The notes under the pieces are model-generated. The model searched no databases and was not told the DNA's origin. It saw nothing but the letters and a program-made list of their open reading frames with translations. Below, piece by piece: positions 42,145 through 51,276 of a stretch of DNA of 64,000 nucleotides. Both the position numbers and the translations under genes were made by a program. This DNA is from Deltaproteobacteria bacterium. GTDB lineage: Bacteria > JAGRBM01 > JAHCIT01. The DNA lies in assembly GCA_026129095.1 (NCBI GenBank), contig JAHCIT010000008.1:133021-197020 (forward strand), written 5' to 3'. Each line of letters begins with the position of its first letter. Positions within the stretch are counted from its first letter, which is position 1.

Positions 42145-43283
42145 GGCTGCGAAGCCTCCGTGACCGTGAGGGTCCACTCTCCGCGTACGGCCAGTTCGCC
42201 GGGCGCAAGCGTGACGTTCGCGGACGGCGCGGCGAACACCACATCTTTCAGCGGGAACCGCCGGAGCAGCTCCATCGCCAGACGGGCGCGGACGAAATCC
42301 TCCCCGACCTCCTGCGGCCGGAGCAGGGGTTCCAGCGAGCCGTTCAGCTCGAAGAAGGCGTCCAGGACCGTTTCCGCCTCGGCGGCGAGACCGGCATAGG
42401 CGCGGCCCGGCAACGCCACCAGCTGGGCCTCGCCGTCCACCGGCACGGCGGCCGGGCCCAGAACCAGCAGATCGTCGTTCACCGGCCGGATCGCCTGGAG
42501 CGCCTCCGTGACGGCTTCGATCAGCCCCTCGGTCGGAATGCCGGCCGAACTCACCACGTACACGTCGACCGTTCCGTGCCCCCTCGGGTGCTGCGCGTCA
42601 ACGAAGGCGGAGACGACTCCGGGCACGGCCAGCGCCGCCTGCCGGTAGGCTTCGGCGGTGGTGCCCGACGCCAGCGACTGCCAGACGCCGAGAATCCGGG
42701 TGCGGTAGGGCTCGTGGTCCTCTTCGTCGGCGCCCTCGGCGGTGAGCCAGTTCTCGCCGTTCGTGACGCTATCGACGCCCGGAACCGGGGTGACAATCTC
42801 CGTGATCCGTCCGGTTCCGGCGTTGTATCCGGAGCCTGTCCCGAGGGCGCGGACCGGCGCGTCCGCCGACGTCTCGCCGTCAGGGATCACGGCCTCGGCT
42901 GCCGTCTCATAAAGGTATCTTCGTCCCTGCGAATCGGTCTTTGTGCCGACCTGGGTGCCTGACGGAATCGCCGTGTTGCCGTCGGTCCCCTCGCGGACGA
43001 ACGTGACGACGCCTTCGGCTACCAGCGCGCCTTTGCGCGGGCGGTTCACGTCCTGCCCGTGCAGGTCCAGCCAGCCGCCCTGCGCCGTGGCGGCGAACAC
43101 CATCTGGATCACCGCCCAGCAGAACCGGTGCAGCCAGAACGCCCCCTCGATCAGCGTTTCCAGCCACCAGCGCGTCAGGCCCGGCGAGTTCAGGTTCGTG
43201 TCTTCGGGCAGCTTCTGCCGGGCGATCGTCATCACCTCGTCGCGGATTTCGTCGCGGGTCATCAGCTTCGGAATGTCAGCCAT
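42141..43283 (-). CDS. baseplate J-like wedge protein (Mu gp47-like)
   Basis: This 380-aa protein is a member of the baseplate J family, which forms the wedge arms in contractile tails. Typical pieces are GGWLDLHGQDVNRPR, GTQVGTKTDSQGRRYLYE, RALGTGSGYNAGTGRI and ADEEDHEPYRTRILGVWQSLASGTTAEAYRQAALAVPGV. The last stretch is a family hallmark. ATG 43283 is preferred over 43301 because GAGGGG precedes it. Its end overlaps the next gene. Confidence 0.88.
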   Translation of the reverse strand: MADIPKLMTRDEIRDEVMTIARQKLPEDTNLNSPGLTRWWLETLIEGAFWLHRFCWAVIQMVFAATAQGGWLDLHGQDVNRPRKGALVAEGVVTFVREGTDGNTAIPSGTQVGTKTDSQGRRYLYETAAEAVIPDGETSADAPVRALGTGSGYNAGTGRITEIVTPVPGVDSVTNGENWLTAEGADEEDHEPYRTRILGVWQSLASGTTAEAYRQAALAVPGVVSAFVDAQHPRGHGTVDVYVVSSAGIPTEGLIEAVTEALQAIRPVNDDLLVLGPAAVPVDGEAQLVALPGRAYAGLAAEAETVLDAFFELNGSLEPLLRPQEVGEDFVRARLAMELLRRFPLKDVVFAAPSANVTLAPGELAVRGEWTLTVTEASQP

Positions 43284-43746
43284 CGGCAATCCCCTCGTCA
43301 CGTCCGAAGCCCGCCTCGCGGCGGGTCCGATCTATGGTGACCTGGAACCGGTCCGGGTCGGCCACGATGAGGAGGCTCGACCGACGGAGTTCGTCCTCGT
43401 CGTACCAGCCGAACGAGACGCGGCACCGGAACGAGGGGCCGTCCTTCACGACCTCGGCCCCTGTGTAGGCCGGATCGATGCGCGGGTCCGCGTTCACCTG
43501 GTCCTCGAGGTCCAGCCGGAGTTCCTCCTCCATGCCGGGCTGGTATTCGGCGCCGTAGTACCGGCTCCACTGGATCCCGGCGGAGCGGTCGAAGAAGATG
43601 GAGCCCAGCTCTGCCCGGAGGCGGATCGCGAGGTCCTGCACGAGCACCTCGGACCCGGAGCCCTCGACGAACGTTCCGCCCGCGTCGGTTTCCAGGTCGG
43701 TCATCGGATCGTCCAGAAGCAGGTCTTTCCCGCCGGCGGTGCCCAT
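43276..43746 (-). CDS. gp25/W-like baseplate wedge protein (Mu gp46-like)
   Basis: This 156-aa protein shows SEVLVQDLAIRLRAELGSIFFDRSAGIQWSRYYG, then EEELRLDLEDQVNADPRIDPA, similar to Mu gp46 and to gp25-type wedge proteins. It lies between the spike protein and the J-like protein, the standard place. It overlaps the next gene by 8 bases. Confidence 0.8.
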   Translation of the reverse strand: MGTAGGKDLLLDDPMTDLETDAGGTFVEGSGSEVLVQDLAIRLRAELGSIFFDRSAGIQWSRYYGAEYQPGMEEELRLDLEDQVNADPRIDPAYTGAEVVKDGPSFRCRVSFGWYDEDELRRSSLLIVADPDRFQVTIDRTRREAGFGRDEGIADG

Positions 43747-43748
43747 GA

Positions 43749-44516
43749 CTATTCCGCCCTCGTCTTCACGGCCGTGGCGATCACCGACGGCGGCTGGCCC
43801 AACACCGTGACCGCACCGCCCATGGAATCCCGGAGCCCGCTGACGTCCACGAGGTCGCCGTGCCGGGCGACGGGCCTTCCGGCCGGGCCGCCCAGATCCA
43901 CCAGCCCGTTGATGGCCGTCTGCGGGCTGGTGACCGTCAGCAGCGTGGCGAGAATCTCGGTGATTCCGCCCGGCTTGAGGTCGATCGCATGTCCCGGGGC
44001 GAGTTCCATCCCCGCGGGGCCCCCCACGGGAGCCACCAGCTGCACGCGCCCCATGAGCTGGATCAGCGGAGCCATGATCTCCGCAATCCCCTGCCGCAGG
44101 ACGACGCGGGCCGCACCGTTCACGAAGACGATCTCCCCGGCGGCAGCGCCGGGCTGCGCGAGCCGCTTCATGCGGGAATGGGTCGTCCGGCCGTCCAGAT
44201 ACGGACGGTTCGGATCGCCATAGAGGAAGGCCACGCGCACGGCGGTGCCCACCGCCGGCAGCGCGAAGATTCCCGCGCCGTCGCGGCCCACGAGCGGGTC
44301 CAGCTCGAGTCCCGTGATCACCTGATCCGTGAGCCGTCCCCTGCGGTCCATGAGCTGCACATCCACCCCGTAGGCGGACGGACCCTGGTGGAGCTTCGTG
44401 ACGACGCCCTCGACCGGGAACCGCATGTAGTGGGAGAGGTCCGGCATGGCCTTCTCGACGAGACGGCGGACCGTCTCCAGCAGCTTTCCGGCCGCGATGA
44501 GCGGACCGGTGCTCAC
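43749..44516 (-). CDS. baseplate spike / gpV-like puncturing protein
   Basis: This 255-aa protein starts with GTG 44516, overlapping the previous stop as GTGA. The N-terminal part has the OB-fold gpV pattern (GVVTKLHQGPSAYGVDVQLMDRRG, GAGIFALPAVGTAVRVAFLYGDPNRPYLDGR). The rest looks like a repetitive beta-helix tip (NGAARVVLRQGIAEIMAPLIQLMGRVQLVAPVGGPAGMEL). This fits a membrane-piercing spike (Mu gp45). A frame extending to 44798 lies inside the hub gene and is not used. Confidence 0.82.
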   Translation of the reverse strand: MSTGPLIAAGKLLETVRRLVEKAMPDLSHYMRFPVEGVVTKLHQGPSAYGVDVQLMDRRGRLTDQVITGLELDPLVGRDGAGIFALPAVGTAVRVAFLYGDPNRPYLDGRTTHSRMKRLAQPGAAAGEIVFVNGAARVVLRQGIAEIMAPLIQLMGRVQLVAPVGGPAGMELAPGHAIDLKPGGITEILATLLTVTSPQTAINGLVDLGGPAGRPVARHGDLVDVSGLRDSMGGAVTVLGQPPSVIATAVKTRAE

Positions 44517-45307
44517 TGCATGAACCTCATGGCGAGGTCGGTTCTCGCCCGGCGGGCGTCCCAGGTGTCGATCGCCATCAGGACACGGCCGTCCGCGGAG
44601 ACGCCGGATACCGGATCCTCCACCCGCACCCGCTGGCCGATCTCGATGCCGAAGGCAGCCGGGCACTCGGCCTCGAAGATTCCTTCGCCCGTGTGACGGC
44701 GGGCGATGATGTTGGTCCCGTAGGCGATCCGGACCTGCGGCGCGGACGGCGCCAGCATCGGGTCGCCGATGTGCAGTATGCCGCCGGTATCGAACCATCG
44801 GGTGACCTGCCAGTCGGCGCGCGGCGCCGAGAAGGCCGCCGCATGGAGGAGGGAGTCGAGGGCGGCATCGCGGGTGTGGTCGCCGAACGCGATCGACCAG
44901 CCTGCGGCGGGACCGGGCAGGTGGTGGACCTTGGCATCCTGCCAGATCCCGGAGAGCGTCTGCCGGATGTCCCCCGAACTCCTGGCATGGGCGAACCCGT
45001 CGCGCCAGAAGACCGGCGAGCCCGGCTTCAGGATGACATGGGCGGTCTCGTCCAGATCATGGGAGTCCACGAACCCGCCGAAAAGCGCCCGTGCCGGTTC
45101 GCCCGGACGGAACCAGTCGAGCCTGGCGGGGGCGCGGTCCCGCAGCAGCGGGGCGACACGACCGTCCGAGTTCTCGACCTCGAGCGCGGCATACTCTCCG
45201 CCCAGCGACGACCGGATGACGGTGAGCCGCACGAGCCGGCGCGTGAGGTCGGACCCGCCGATCCTGAAACTGACCGCTGGCCGGCCCGCTTCGACCGACG
45301 GTTCCAT
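44513..45307 (-). CDS. baseplate hub protein (Mu gpP / gpD-like)
   Basis: This 264-aa protein has RLVRLTVIRSSLGGEYAALEVENSDGRVAP at the N-terminus and RRHTGEGIFEAECPAAFGIEIGQRVRVED near the end, as in hub proteins of the Mu gpP / P2 gpD family. The gene sits between the circularisation-like protein and the spike gene, as expected. Its start is one base from the previous stop. Confidence 0.72.
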   Translation of the reverse strand: MEPSVEAGRPAVSFRIGGSDLTRRLVRLTVIRSSLGGEYAALEVENSDGRVAPLLRDRAPARLDWFRPGEPARALFGGFVDSHDLDETAHVILKPGSPVFWRDGFAHARSSGDIRQTLSGIWQDAKVHHLPGPAAGWSIAFGDHTRDAALDSLLHAAAFSAPRADWQVTRWFDTGGILHIGDPMLAPSAPQVRIAYGTNIIARRHTGEGIFEAECPAAFGIEIGQRVRVEDPVSGVSADGRVLMAIDTWDARRARTDLAMRFMQ

Positions 45308-45912
45308 CAGTTGGTCCCCCCCGAGAGCGGCGGAATCTGCGCCGGGTCGCGCGTGTCCGGCCTGGGCGGCATGCCGGCGGCATCGGGCGGCTGGCCGGAC
45401 GTGGAAATCTTCGAGCCCATGAACTCCAGCGCCGGCGGCAGGGCGGCGCGGCGGCCCTCCATGATCGCGGCGGCGCGGGCGAGCTGGGCCTTCATCGGGC
45501 GGAACTGCTCGAACTCCAGCACGGCGCGGATCGAGTCCTCGGCAGCGCCGTCCTCGGACCGGAGCTTCGAGAACAGCACCTCGCCGAGGCGGCGGGCCTT
45601 GGCGTGCGGGGCATAAAGGCGGAACACCTTCGGGGTGCCGTCGCCGGTCTTTCCGGAAAAGAGCCGGTCGAGACCGGCCAGCTGCTCCTCCGGCGTCTCG
45701 CCGCCAGAGTCCGATTCGTCGAGCAGGAGGAGTTCGAGCGTCGCCCGCGCATCGCCGATGGAGACCGGTTTCCGGATCGAGCCCTCGATGCCGGGGACCT
45801 GGAACTCGTCGATGACGATGTCCCGGTCCACCGAGAAGTACTGGTACCGGCCCGGCACCGGGACCCCGTCCAGGGTCACGCCGCCGTTCGCCACCGCCAC
45901 GCGCCCGCTCAT
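45307..45912 (-). CDS. phage tail/baseplate protein at the Mu gpN position
   Basis: This 201-aa protein starts with ATG 45912, overlapping the tape measure stop as ATGA. It has a beta-rich first half (GGVTLDGVPVPGRYQYFSVDRDIVIDEFQVPGIEGSIRKPV) and a helical second half. By position it replaces the Mu gpN-type protein that links the tape measure with the hub. I recognise no clear domain, so the assignment is mostly by gene order. Confidence 0.6.
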   Translation of the reverse strand: MSGRVAVANGGVTLDGVPVPGRYQYFSVDRDIVIDEFQVPGIEGSIRKPVSIGDARATLELLLLDESDSGGETPEEQLAGLDRLFSGKTGDGTPKVFRLYAPHAKARRLGEVLFSKLRSEDGAAEDSIRAVLEFEQFRPMKAQLARAAAIMEGRRAALPPALEFMGSKISTSGQPPDAAGMPPRPDTRDPAQIPPLSGGTN

Positions 45913-47825
45913 GCCAGCCCCCTGGACACGCGGTCCAGCACCGAGAGGAACTCCATCGCCTGGGACTTCGTGGAACCTCCCGACAGGTTGAAGACGGGGC
46001 TGTTCAGGACGATGCCGCCGCGCGAGGGCTGCCCGGATCCTTCCCCGCGCCCGGCGGCTCCCCTGCGGGCACCGGCGGCGTCAGGCATGGCGACCTTGAG
46101 TGTCTTCTCGACCTTCATCGAGAGCGCCCCCTCGCCGTCCTCGATGCCGCCGCCGAACGTTTCGGCGAAGCGCATCCCCGACAGGGTGAGGTCCGAGAGG
46201 GGCCCCACCTTCGCGTCCGAGAACGGCAGGTATTCGCGCAGCGCCCCGAACACTTTGCCGGCTGCGTCCTTGAGCCGTCCGGCCGCTCCGAGAAACCCAT
46301 CGATGAACGTGTCGAGTATCTTCGGACCCGCCTCGGCCATCCAGTCGAACAGGAGGCGGAACTCGCCCCGGATCTGCGCCCAGTTTTTCCAGATCACATG
46401 GCCCGCCCAGGCGAGCGCCCCGGCGGCGGCGATGAAGGGAATCAGCGGAGCCATCGCCGCCCAGGCCGCCGCCGCCAGGCCCCAGAGCGGGGCGAGAACG
46501 GACACCAGGCCCGTCTTCGCCACCAGGAGGGCGGCATTCAGGGCGGCCCAGCCGGAAGCCACGGCCGGAATCATGACGCCGAGCGTGCCAAGCGTGAACA
46601 GGATTGATCCCGCGACGAGGAGCAGCCCGCCGAAGGCCAGGGTCGAGAAGACGATGATCTTCGTCAGCGTGGCGTGATCCCGGGCGAAGCCCAGAATCCG
46701 GTTGACGCCGGACGTGAAGATGTCGAGTGCCCTCGTTACCGCCGGGACGAGCTGCTCGCCGATCTCGATGCCGAGCGTCGACACGCTTCCTTTCAGGAAG
46801 GTGAGCGAGCCGGAGAGCGTGTTCCGGTTGTTCTTCGCGAACTGCTCGCCGACGCCATTCGCCTCGATCATGGTCTCGCGCATGCGCCGGACCTCGCCGA
46901 TGCCGGTGTTCATCACCGAGTTGAAGACGCGGAGCCCCTCGCTCCCGCCCATGATCTTCGCCTTGAACACGTCGGCCTGGGCAGCGGGGAACCGCGAGAG
47001 CGCGCCGCTGATGTTCTCGAACACCTGGGTCATGGGGAGCATCTTCCCGGAGGCGTCGCGGGTCTGGATGCCGAGCATGGCGATGAGCTTGCGGGCCTCG
47101 TCGGAGGGGCTCATGAGGGCGTTCAGGGCCGACCTCACGGCCGTTCCGGATTCCATCGCGGAAACCCCCGCGTTCCGGAGCGAGGCCATGACGGCGATGG
47201 TCTCTTCCAGGGACTGGTTCGCCGAATAGGCCGCCGCACCGGCCGCGCCGATGGCGGGGCCCAGTTCGCCGATCTTGAAGGCGCTGATGTTTCCGGACGC
47301 CGCCATCACGTCCACGACATGCGCGGTCTTCGACACGTCGAGCCGGAAGCTGTTGAGAACACCGGAGACGGCAGCGGCGGCCTCGCCGAGCCGGAGGTTG
47401 CCCGCCTCGGCGAGCAGCAGCGTGGGCCGGATCGACCCGAGGATCTGCTGGGTGTTCTGCCCGGCGGACGCCAGCTCCTGCATCGCCTGGACGGCCTCGG
47501 TCGGATCAAACCGGGTGTCCACGCCGAGCTGCTTGGCCTCGCGCTGGAGCTTGACGAATTCCTCGGCCGTCGCGCCGCTGATCGACTTGAGGGTCGCCAG
47601 CTCGCCCTCGAACTTCATGGCGGCGTTCGTCGGCAGCGCGAACGCGCCGACGATGGCGGCGCCCGCGAGCGCCATCCCCTTGCCTACGTTCTGCACGCGG
47701 CGGGAAACCTCGACGAGCCCTTTCGTCTGGTCTTCCATCGCCCTGATCTGCCGGTGCGCCTCGAGCATCGGGCCCGAAAACCTGTTGATGACCTCGAGGA
47801 CGACGCCGAGATGGTATTGTCTCAC
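45909..47825 (-). CDS. tail tape measure protein
   Basis: This 638-aa protein sets the tail length. The N-terminal half carries the TP901-type core: MKFEGELATLKSISGATAEEFVKLQREA, FDPTEAVQAMQELASAGQN and ALMSPSDEARKLIAMLGIQ. The middle is hydrophobic (IIVFSTLAFGGLLLVAGSILFTLGTLGV and AAWAAMAPLIPFIAAAGALAWAG), a segment that may enter the host membrane. It starts 3 bases after the chaperone extension. From its short length a tail of about 95 nm would be expected, if the usual 0.15 nm per residue holds. Confidence 0.88.
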   Translation of the reverse strand: MRQYHLGVVLEVINRFSGPMLEAHRQIRAMEDQTKGLVEVSRRVQNVGKGMALAGAAIVGAFALPTNAAMKFEGELATLKSISGATAEEFVKLQREAKQLGVDTRFDPTEAVQAMQELASAGQNTQQILGSIRPTLLLAEAGNLRLGEAAAAVSGVLNSFRLDVSKTAHVVDVMAASGNISAFKIGELGPAIGAAGAAAYSANQSLEETIAVMASLRNAGVSAMESGTAVRSALNALMSPSDEARKLIAMLGIQTRDASGKMLPMTQVFENISGALSRFPAAQADVFKAKIMGGSEGLRVFNSVMNTGIGEVRRMRETMIEANGVGEQFAKNNRNTLSGSLTFLKGSVSTLGIEIGEQLVPAVTRALDIFTSGVNRILGFARDHATLTKIIVFSTLAFGGLLLVAGSILFTLGTLGVMIPAVASGWAALNAALLVAKTGLVSVLAPLWGLAAAAWAAMAPLIPFIAAAGALAWAGHVIWKNWAQIRGEFRLLFDWMAEAGPKILDTFIDGFLGAAGRLKDAAGKVFGALREYLPFSDAKVGPLSDLTLSGMRFAETFGGGIEDGEGALSMKVEKTLKVAMPDAAGARRGAAGRGEGSGQPSRGGIVLNSPVFNLSGGSTKSQAMEFLSVLDRVSRGLA

Positions 47826-47828
47826 GGC

Positions 47829-48364
47829 TCACTCCTCCCCGAACAGCCGGGCGATGGCGTTCGCCCGGATGATGGCGACCTGCTCCTGCACATACAGGGC
47901 CTCGGCCACCCGGTCCCAGAACCGGTCCGGGTTTGATGCTGCGTCGGCTCCGAACGTCCGTCCGAACGTGGCCTCGATCAGGGCGCGGCCCTGGGCGAAT
48001 GGCCGCCGCTCGAGCCGGGCCCGCGCGGCGGTCAGACTTTTTTTCCGGCGAGGTCCCCGTTGAGGCCGGTGAGGTCGAGCAGGGTTCCCGCCACTTTCAG
48101 GAACATGACCGGACTCTTCTTCCGGCACTCGCCGTATTCGGTATGGGAGAGGCACAGGGCCGCCGCGAGATTTTTGGTGGCGAGGCTGGGCTTCTTCGCC
48201 GCCTCGTCCATGAACCTCTCGACGTCCGCCTCCTGCGGGACGCGGAACCACAGGTTCACGCCATCGACGGGGATCAGGATCACCTGCCCGTCGCGCTTGT
48301 GGTGCTCCAGGACATGGGGCGGCGCGGATTTAAGGGCCTCGCCGGTGCTGGTTTCTTCACTCAT
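47829..48364 (-). CDS. tail assembly chaperone, long form by -1 frameshift
   Basis: The long product of about 178 aa arises if ribosomes slip back one base on A AAA AAA G (48044-48037 on the minus strand). The extension of 69 residues follows in the -1 frame (AGT CTG ACC..., SLTAARARLERRPFAQGRA and NPDRFWDRVAEALYVQEQVAIIRANAIARLF) and ends at 47829. The G/GT pair of lambda and the matching pair in Mu-like phages work the same way and load the tape measure. The extension has no convincing start codon of its own and ends 3 bases before the tape measure gene. Confidence 0.75.
48032..48364 (-). CDS. tail assembly chaperone, short form
   Basis: This 110-aa protein is the zero-frame product and stops with TGA at 48034-48032, right after the A7 slip site. 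It has PHVLEHHKRDGQVILIPVDGVNLWFRVPQEADVERF and TKNLAAALCLSHTEYGECRKKSPVMFLKVAGTLLDLTGL, a small alpha/beta protein at the place of Mu gp41. It lies between the tube gene and the tape measure gene. Confidence 0.78.
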   Translation of the reverse strand: MSEETSTGEALKSAPPHVLEHHKRDGQVILIPVDGVNLWFRVPQEADVERFMDEAAKKPSLATKNLAAALCLSHTEYGECRKKSPVMFLKVAGTLLDLTGLNGDLAGKKV

Positions 48365-48398
48365 GATCGCCTCCGTGGGACTGGATCAGGGCCGCCGG

Positions 48399-48845
48399 TC
48401 AGATGACCGGGAGCGGGTTGGGACTGGGCACCGCCCAGTCGATCTTCGTGCAGAGGAAGTCGAGCTTCACCGTGGTGTTGGTGCTCTCTCGTGATGCGCC
48501 CTCCAGCGCGTGCTTCTTGATCCGCACGTTGTAGAGAAGATCCGTGAATCCGACCTCGCCGCTGTTGCCGAAGTGGACGATCACCGGGAACGGAGGCAGT
48601 TCGTCCGCGTAGGCCTTCAGCATGCCGCGCACGTAGAGCATCAGCTGGTTGAACCCTTCGCGGTTCATCGCGAGGTCTCCCGAGTGGGTCCGGGGTCCCA
48701 GTCCGATGCCGGGTTCCGCGTCCTTTCCATGGTGGTGGTTCATCACGCGTTCGGTCGCGTAGTTGATCCCCGTGCAGTGAACCTCGATGTTTTTCGGGAG
48801 CAGGATCTTGATCGTCTCCCAGTCATAGGTGCGTCCGTTGATCAT
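48399..48845 (-). CDS. tail tube protein
   Basis: This 148-aa protein lies directly after the sheath gene, the standard tube place (Mu gpM). YDWETIKILLPKNIEVHCTGINYATER and HFGNSGEVGFTDLLYNVRIKKHALEGA look like a beta-barrel tube protein. It is short, as tube proteins are. The assignment is by order, size and pattern. Confidence 0.75.
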   Translation of the reverse strand: MINGRTYDWETIKILLPKNIEVHCTGINYATERVMNHHHGKDAEPGIGLGPRTHSGDLAMNREGFNQLMLYVRGMLKAYADELPPFPVIVHFGNSGEVGFTDLLYNVRIKKHALEGASRESTNTTVKLDFLCTKIDWAVPSPNPLPVI

Positions 48846-48873
48846 GCCGGTTCTCCTCGGGTTTGCGCCGTCT

Positions 48874-50313
48874 TCATCGCGTGACCAGTTGGCTCGTTAC
48901 GCCGATCTGGATCTCGATGTCCTCGATGTGGTCCACCGGCTGCGCCTTCACGACGACGATGGCCTTGCCGTCGGCGGCGAGATTCGTCGTGGGGGCGATC
49001 TCGACACTGACCGCGACGAGCTCGGACGGCGTCCGGTTCACCATCCCGTTCACGATGGCGTTCTTCACGTTGGCCACGAGCAGCCCGAGTCCGGCGCCGT
49101 CACCCTCGAGCGGAGACGAATCGTCCCCGAAACTGAACGTCGCGGCGAACAGCGCCAGCCGGACCAGCTTGTCGAGCGCCCGCACCGTGGGCAGCGACTG
49201 GTAGGGGCTGCCGTCCTCGGCGAGCGTCCGCGCATGGCTCCAGTACCACGACCGGTGGCCATTGTGGCGGCGGACGGTGTTGATCCGGGCGTCGTGCAGG
49301 AACAGCGCATGCGTGTTCGTGAACGCCTTGTCGACGCGCACGATGGCGGCGGCCTTGCCGTCGAGCACCCGGCTCATCTGCCGGTTGACGGTGACGGCCT
49401 GGATGCGCGATCCGAAGACGCCGAGCGGGCTGGCGTGCTCGGTGCGGCCCTGTCGGCTCACTTCGACCGGTCCGGCGACGACGGCCACGCGGTCGGTGGC
49501 GAAGCTGTTCGCCTCGTTCCGGGACGCGCTCACCCAGGAGTCCATGTCCTCTTCTTCGTCCTCGTAGTCCCGGCCCGCCAGTTCGCAGACGAAAAAGCAG
49601 GGCTTTCCGGAGACAGCCCGGTCGAAGGACCACTGTTCGTAGGCCGCCCAGTCGGCCGCCGACGACGGACCGGCCACGGCGACGAATTCGAAGTCGAGAT
49701 CGGGGTTGGCCTCGATGGCGGCGTCGAGCGCCTCCACGATGTCGGCGGCGCTGGCCGCCGGGCCCTTGACCGTGGCGGTCCAGGTGTCCCCCGCGAGGAA
49801 GCTCGGGTCTACTGACTCGTGGTTCGTGAAGGTGATCGTCACGCCGGTGTCCGCGATCTCAATGGCGCCGTCCGACGGGATGAGCGCCGACGGCAGGAAC
49901 GTGTCGCCGCCGTCGAAGGAGATTTTCACCATCGCGGTGCCGCGCTGGCCCGCCTTCGTGATGACGGCCACGAGCTCGAAATCTTCCGCGGGGTCTCCGG
50001 AGAGCGCGGCCGTTCCGCCGCTGGTTCCGGTTATCGACAGCGCGCCCAGCACTCCGGGAATGCTCGGATCGGCCTTGACGCCGATGGCCGGTTTGCGGGC
50101 GTTCAGTTCCACGTAGTGGTCGATGGCGAGGTCGGCGAGCGATCCGCGTCCCAGCACCGACCGGAGATTCACGTCACGGCCGAGGAAAAAAACCCGGCCC
50201 GCGTCGCCGTCCTTCGAGGTGACTCCGGCGAGCAGCGCGCGGCCGGAGACATCCTCCGGAAGCCGGTTCAGTTCACCTGCGGTCCTCGTCGCGTTGATTC
50301 CGCCGAAGGGCAT
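48874..50313 (-). CDS. contractile tail sheath protein (DUF2586-like)
   Basis: This 479-aa protein builds the contracting sheath. The N-terminus has GRALLAGVTSKDGDAGRVFFLGR. The middle has ASAADIVEALDAAIEANPDLDFEFVAVAG and RVAVVAGPVEVSRQGRTEHASPLGVFGSRI. The C-terminal part (NRTPSELVAVSVEIAPTTN, HIEDIEIQIGVTSQ) forms the interlocking arm. Sheath function follows from order and size. A domain insertion around residues 85-190 looks Ig-like (TGTSGGTAALSG, KISFDGGDTFLPSALIP). Confidence 0.82.
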   Translation of the reverse strand: MPFGGINATRTAGELNRLPEDVSGRALLAGVTSKDGDAGRVFFLGRDVNLRSVLGRGSLADLAIDHYVELNARKPAIGVKADPSIPGVLGALSITGTSGGTAALSGDPAEDFELVAVITKAGQRGTAMVKISFDGGDTFLPSALIPSDGAIEIADTGVTITFTNHESVDPSFLAGDTWTATVKGPAASAADIVEALDAAIEANPDLDFEFVAVAGPSSAADWAAYEQWSFDRAVSGKPCFFVCELAGRDYEDEEEDMDSWVSASRNEANSFATDRVAVVAGPVEVSRQGRTEHASPLGVFGSRIQAVTVNRQMSRVLDGKAAAIVRVDKAFTNTHALFLHDARINTVRRHNGHRSWYWSHARTLAEDGSPYQSLPTVRALDKLVRLALFAATFSFGDDSSPLEGDGAGLGLLVANVKNAIVNGMVNRTPSELVAVSVEIAPTTNLAADGKAIVVVKAQPVDHIEDIEIQIGVTSQLVTR

Positions 50314-50315
50314 GA

Positions 50316-50690
50316 TCAGTTACCGCCTTTCAGGTCTTCCGGATTCCTGCTGTCCGGCTCGTCGCGGCGCTGCCGTTTCCCGGAAGGTGCCGGGCGATGT
50401 GCCGGGGTTTCCGGAAACAGTGCCCGGAACGGGCGCGAGTCGCCGGTGGCCCGCTTCGAGCAGAACGCATCGAGTACGCTGCGGAACTCGTCCGCACTGA
50501 CCTCGATGCTGTTGGAGCGGTCGCCCGCGCCGGACTTCCACCCGGCAAATATCTTCATGCCGGCGAACACCGCCGGGCTGACATTGAGGTCGCGGGCATA
50601 AGCAGCCGGTGTGCCGGGGCGGATCTCGCCCTCCCCGGAAGCGAAAGATCGGCCGCCGGCCTTCAGCAGGGTGATTTCAGTCTTCGACAT
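50316..50690 (-). CDS. Mu gp38-like small protein
   Basis: This 124-aa protein begins SKTEITLLKAGGRSF and ends in a basic Pro/Arg/Asp-rich tail. It sits between gp37 and the sheath, as Mu gp38 does, and is longer than usual for that place. It overlaps the end of the gp37-like gene by 14 bases. Function is unknown. Confidence 0.6.
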   Translation of the reverse strand: MSKTEITLLKAGGRSFASGEGEIRPGTPAAYARDLNVSPAVFAGMKIFAGWKSGAGDRSNSIEVSADEFRSVLDAFCSKRATGDSRPFRALFPETPAHRPAPSGKRQRRDEPDSRNPEDLKGGN

Positions 50691-51276
50691 CGGGATCTCC
50701 TTCGGGCTCTTCGGCCGGGGGAACCGGCGGGAACGTCTTCGTCACGTCGCCGGCCCGGACCTCCATCTGGACGGACGCCACCACAGGGACTTCCGATTCC
50801 GTGCAGCGGGGCCCCTCGAACTCGACGTCGAACAGCGCGATGCCGGGATGTCCCAGGCGGTCAAGCCGCTCGTCCAGCCGGATGTCACCGGCGGTCACCC
50901 GGCACTCGCAGTCCTGCGCGTCGGCGAACCGGCGCGGCAGCGCAAGGGCCAGGGCCTCGGCGAATTCGACCGAATGCTTCGGCTGCCCGACATGCACCCG
51001 CACCGTGTAGCCCAGTGCCGCCCGGTACCGTTCCCGCAGTTCGCGGACCACCGGCACCGGTGGTTCGCCGCCCTCCGGCGTTTCCGGCTCGTGGAGGACC
51101 TTCGCCATCGGCTGGCCGCTGAACGAGTTTCCGAATGTGTCCGCATCGGCATGGCAGAGGCCGGAGTATTGCAGCAGATCTTCGATGAGCTGTGTGCGGG
51201 CGCACTTCCAGTTTTTCGCCGTGGCGACGGCGAGGATGGCGGCGTCGAGCTGGGCCAGGCATTCGGCGCTGTTCAT
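50677..51276 (-). CDS. Mu gp37-like (DUF1834) tail terminator protein
   Basis: This 199-aa protein has the tail-terminator-like start ECLAQLDAAILAVATAKNWKCARTQLIEDLL and a beta second half (YTVRVHVGQPKH, ALFDVEFEGPRCTESEVPVVAS). The ATG overlaps the stop of the previous gene by four bases. It lies in the head-tail joining block. Confidence 0.65.
   Translation of the reverse strand: MNSAECLAQLDAAILAVATAKNWKCARTQLIEDLLQYSGLCHADADTFGNSFSGQPMAKVLHEPETPEGGEPPVPVVRELRERYRAALGYTVRVHVGQPKHSVEFAEALALALPRRFADAQDCECRVTAGDIRLDERLDRLGHPGIALFDVEFEGPRCTESEVPVVASVQMEVRAGDVTKTFPPVPPAEEPEGDPDVED

Noticed and set aside
44513-44798. Longer start for the spike protein at 44798
   Set aside because: The extra 94 residues overlap the hub gene in another frame and look like a shadow; GTG 44516 with the GTGA overlap fits the phage style.
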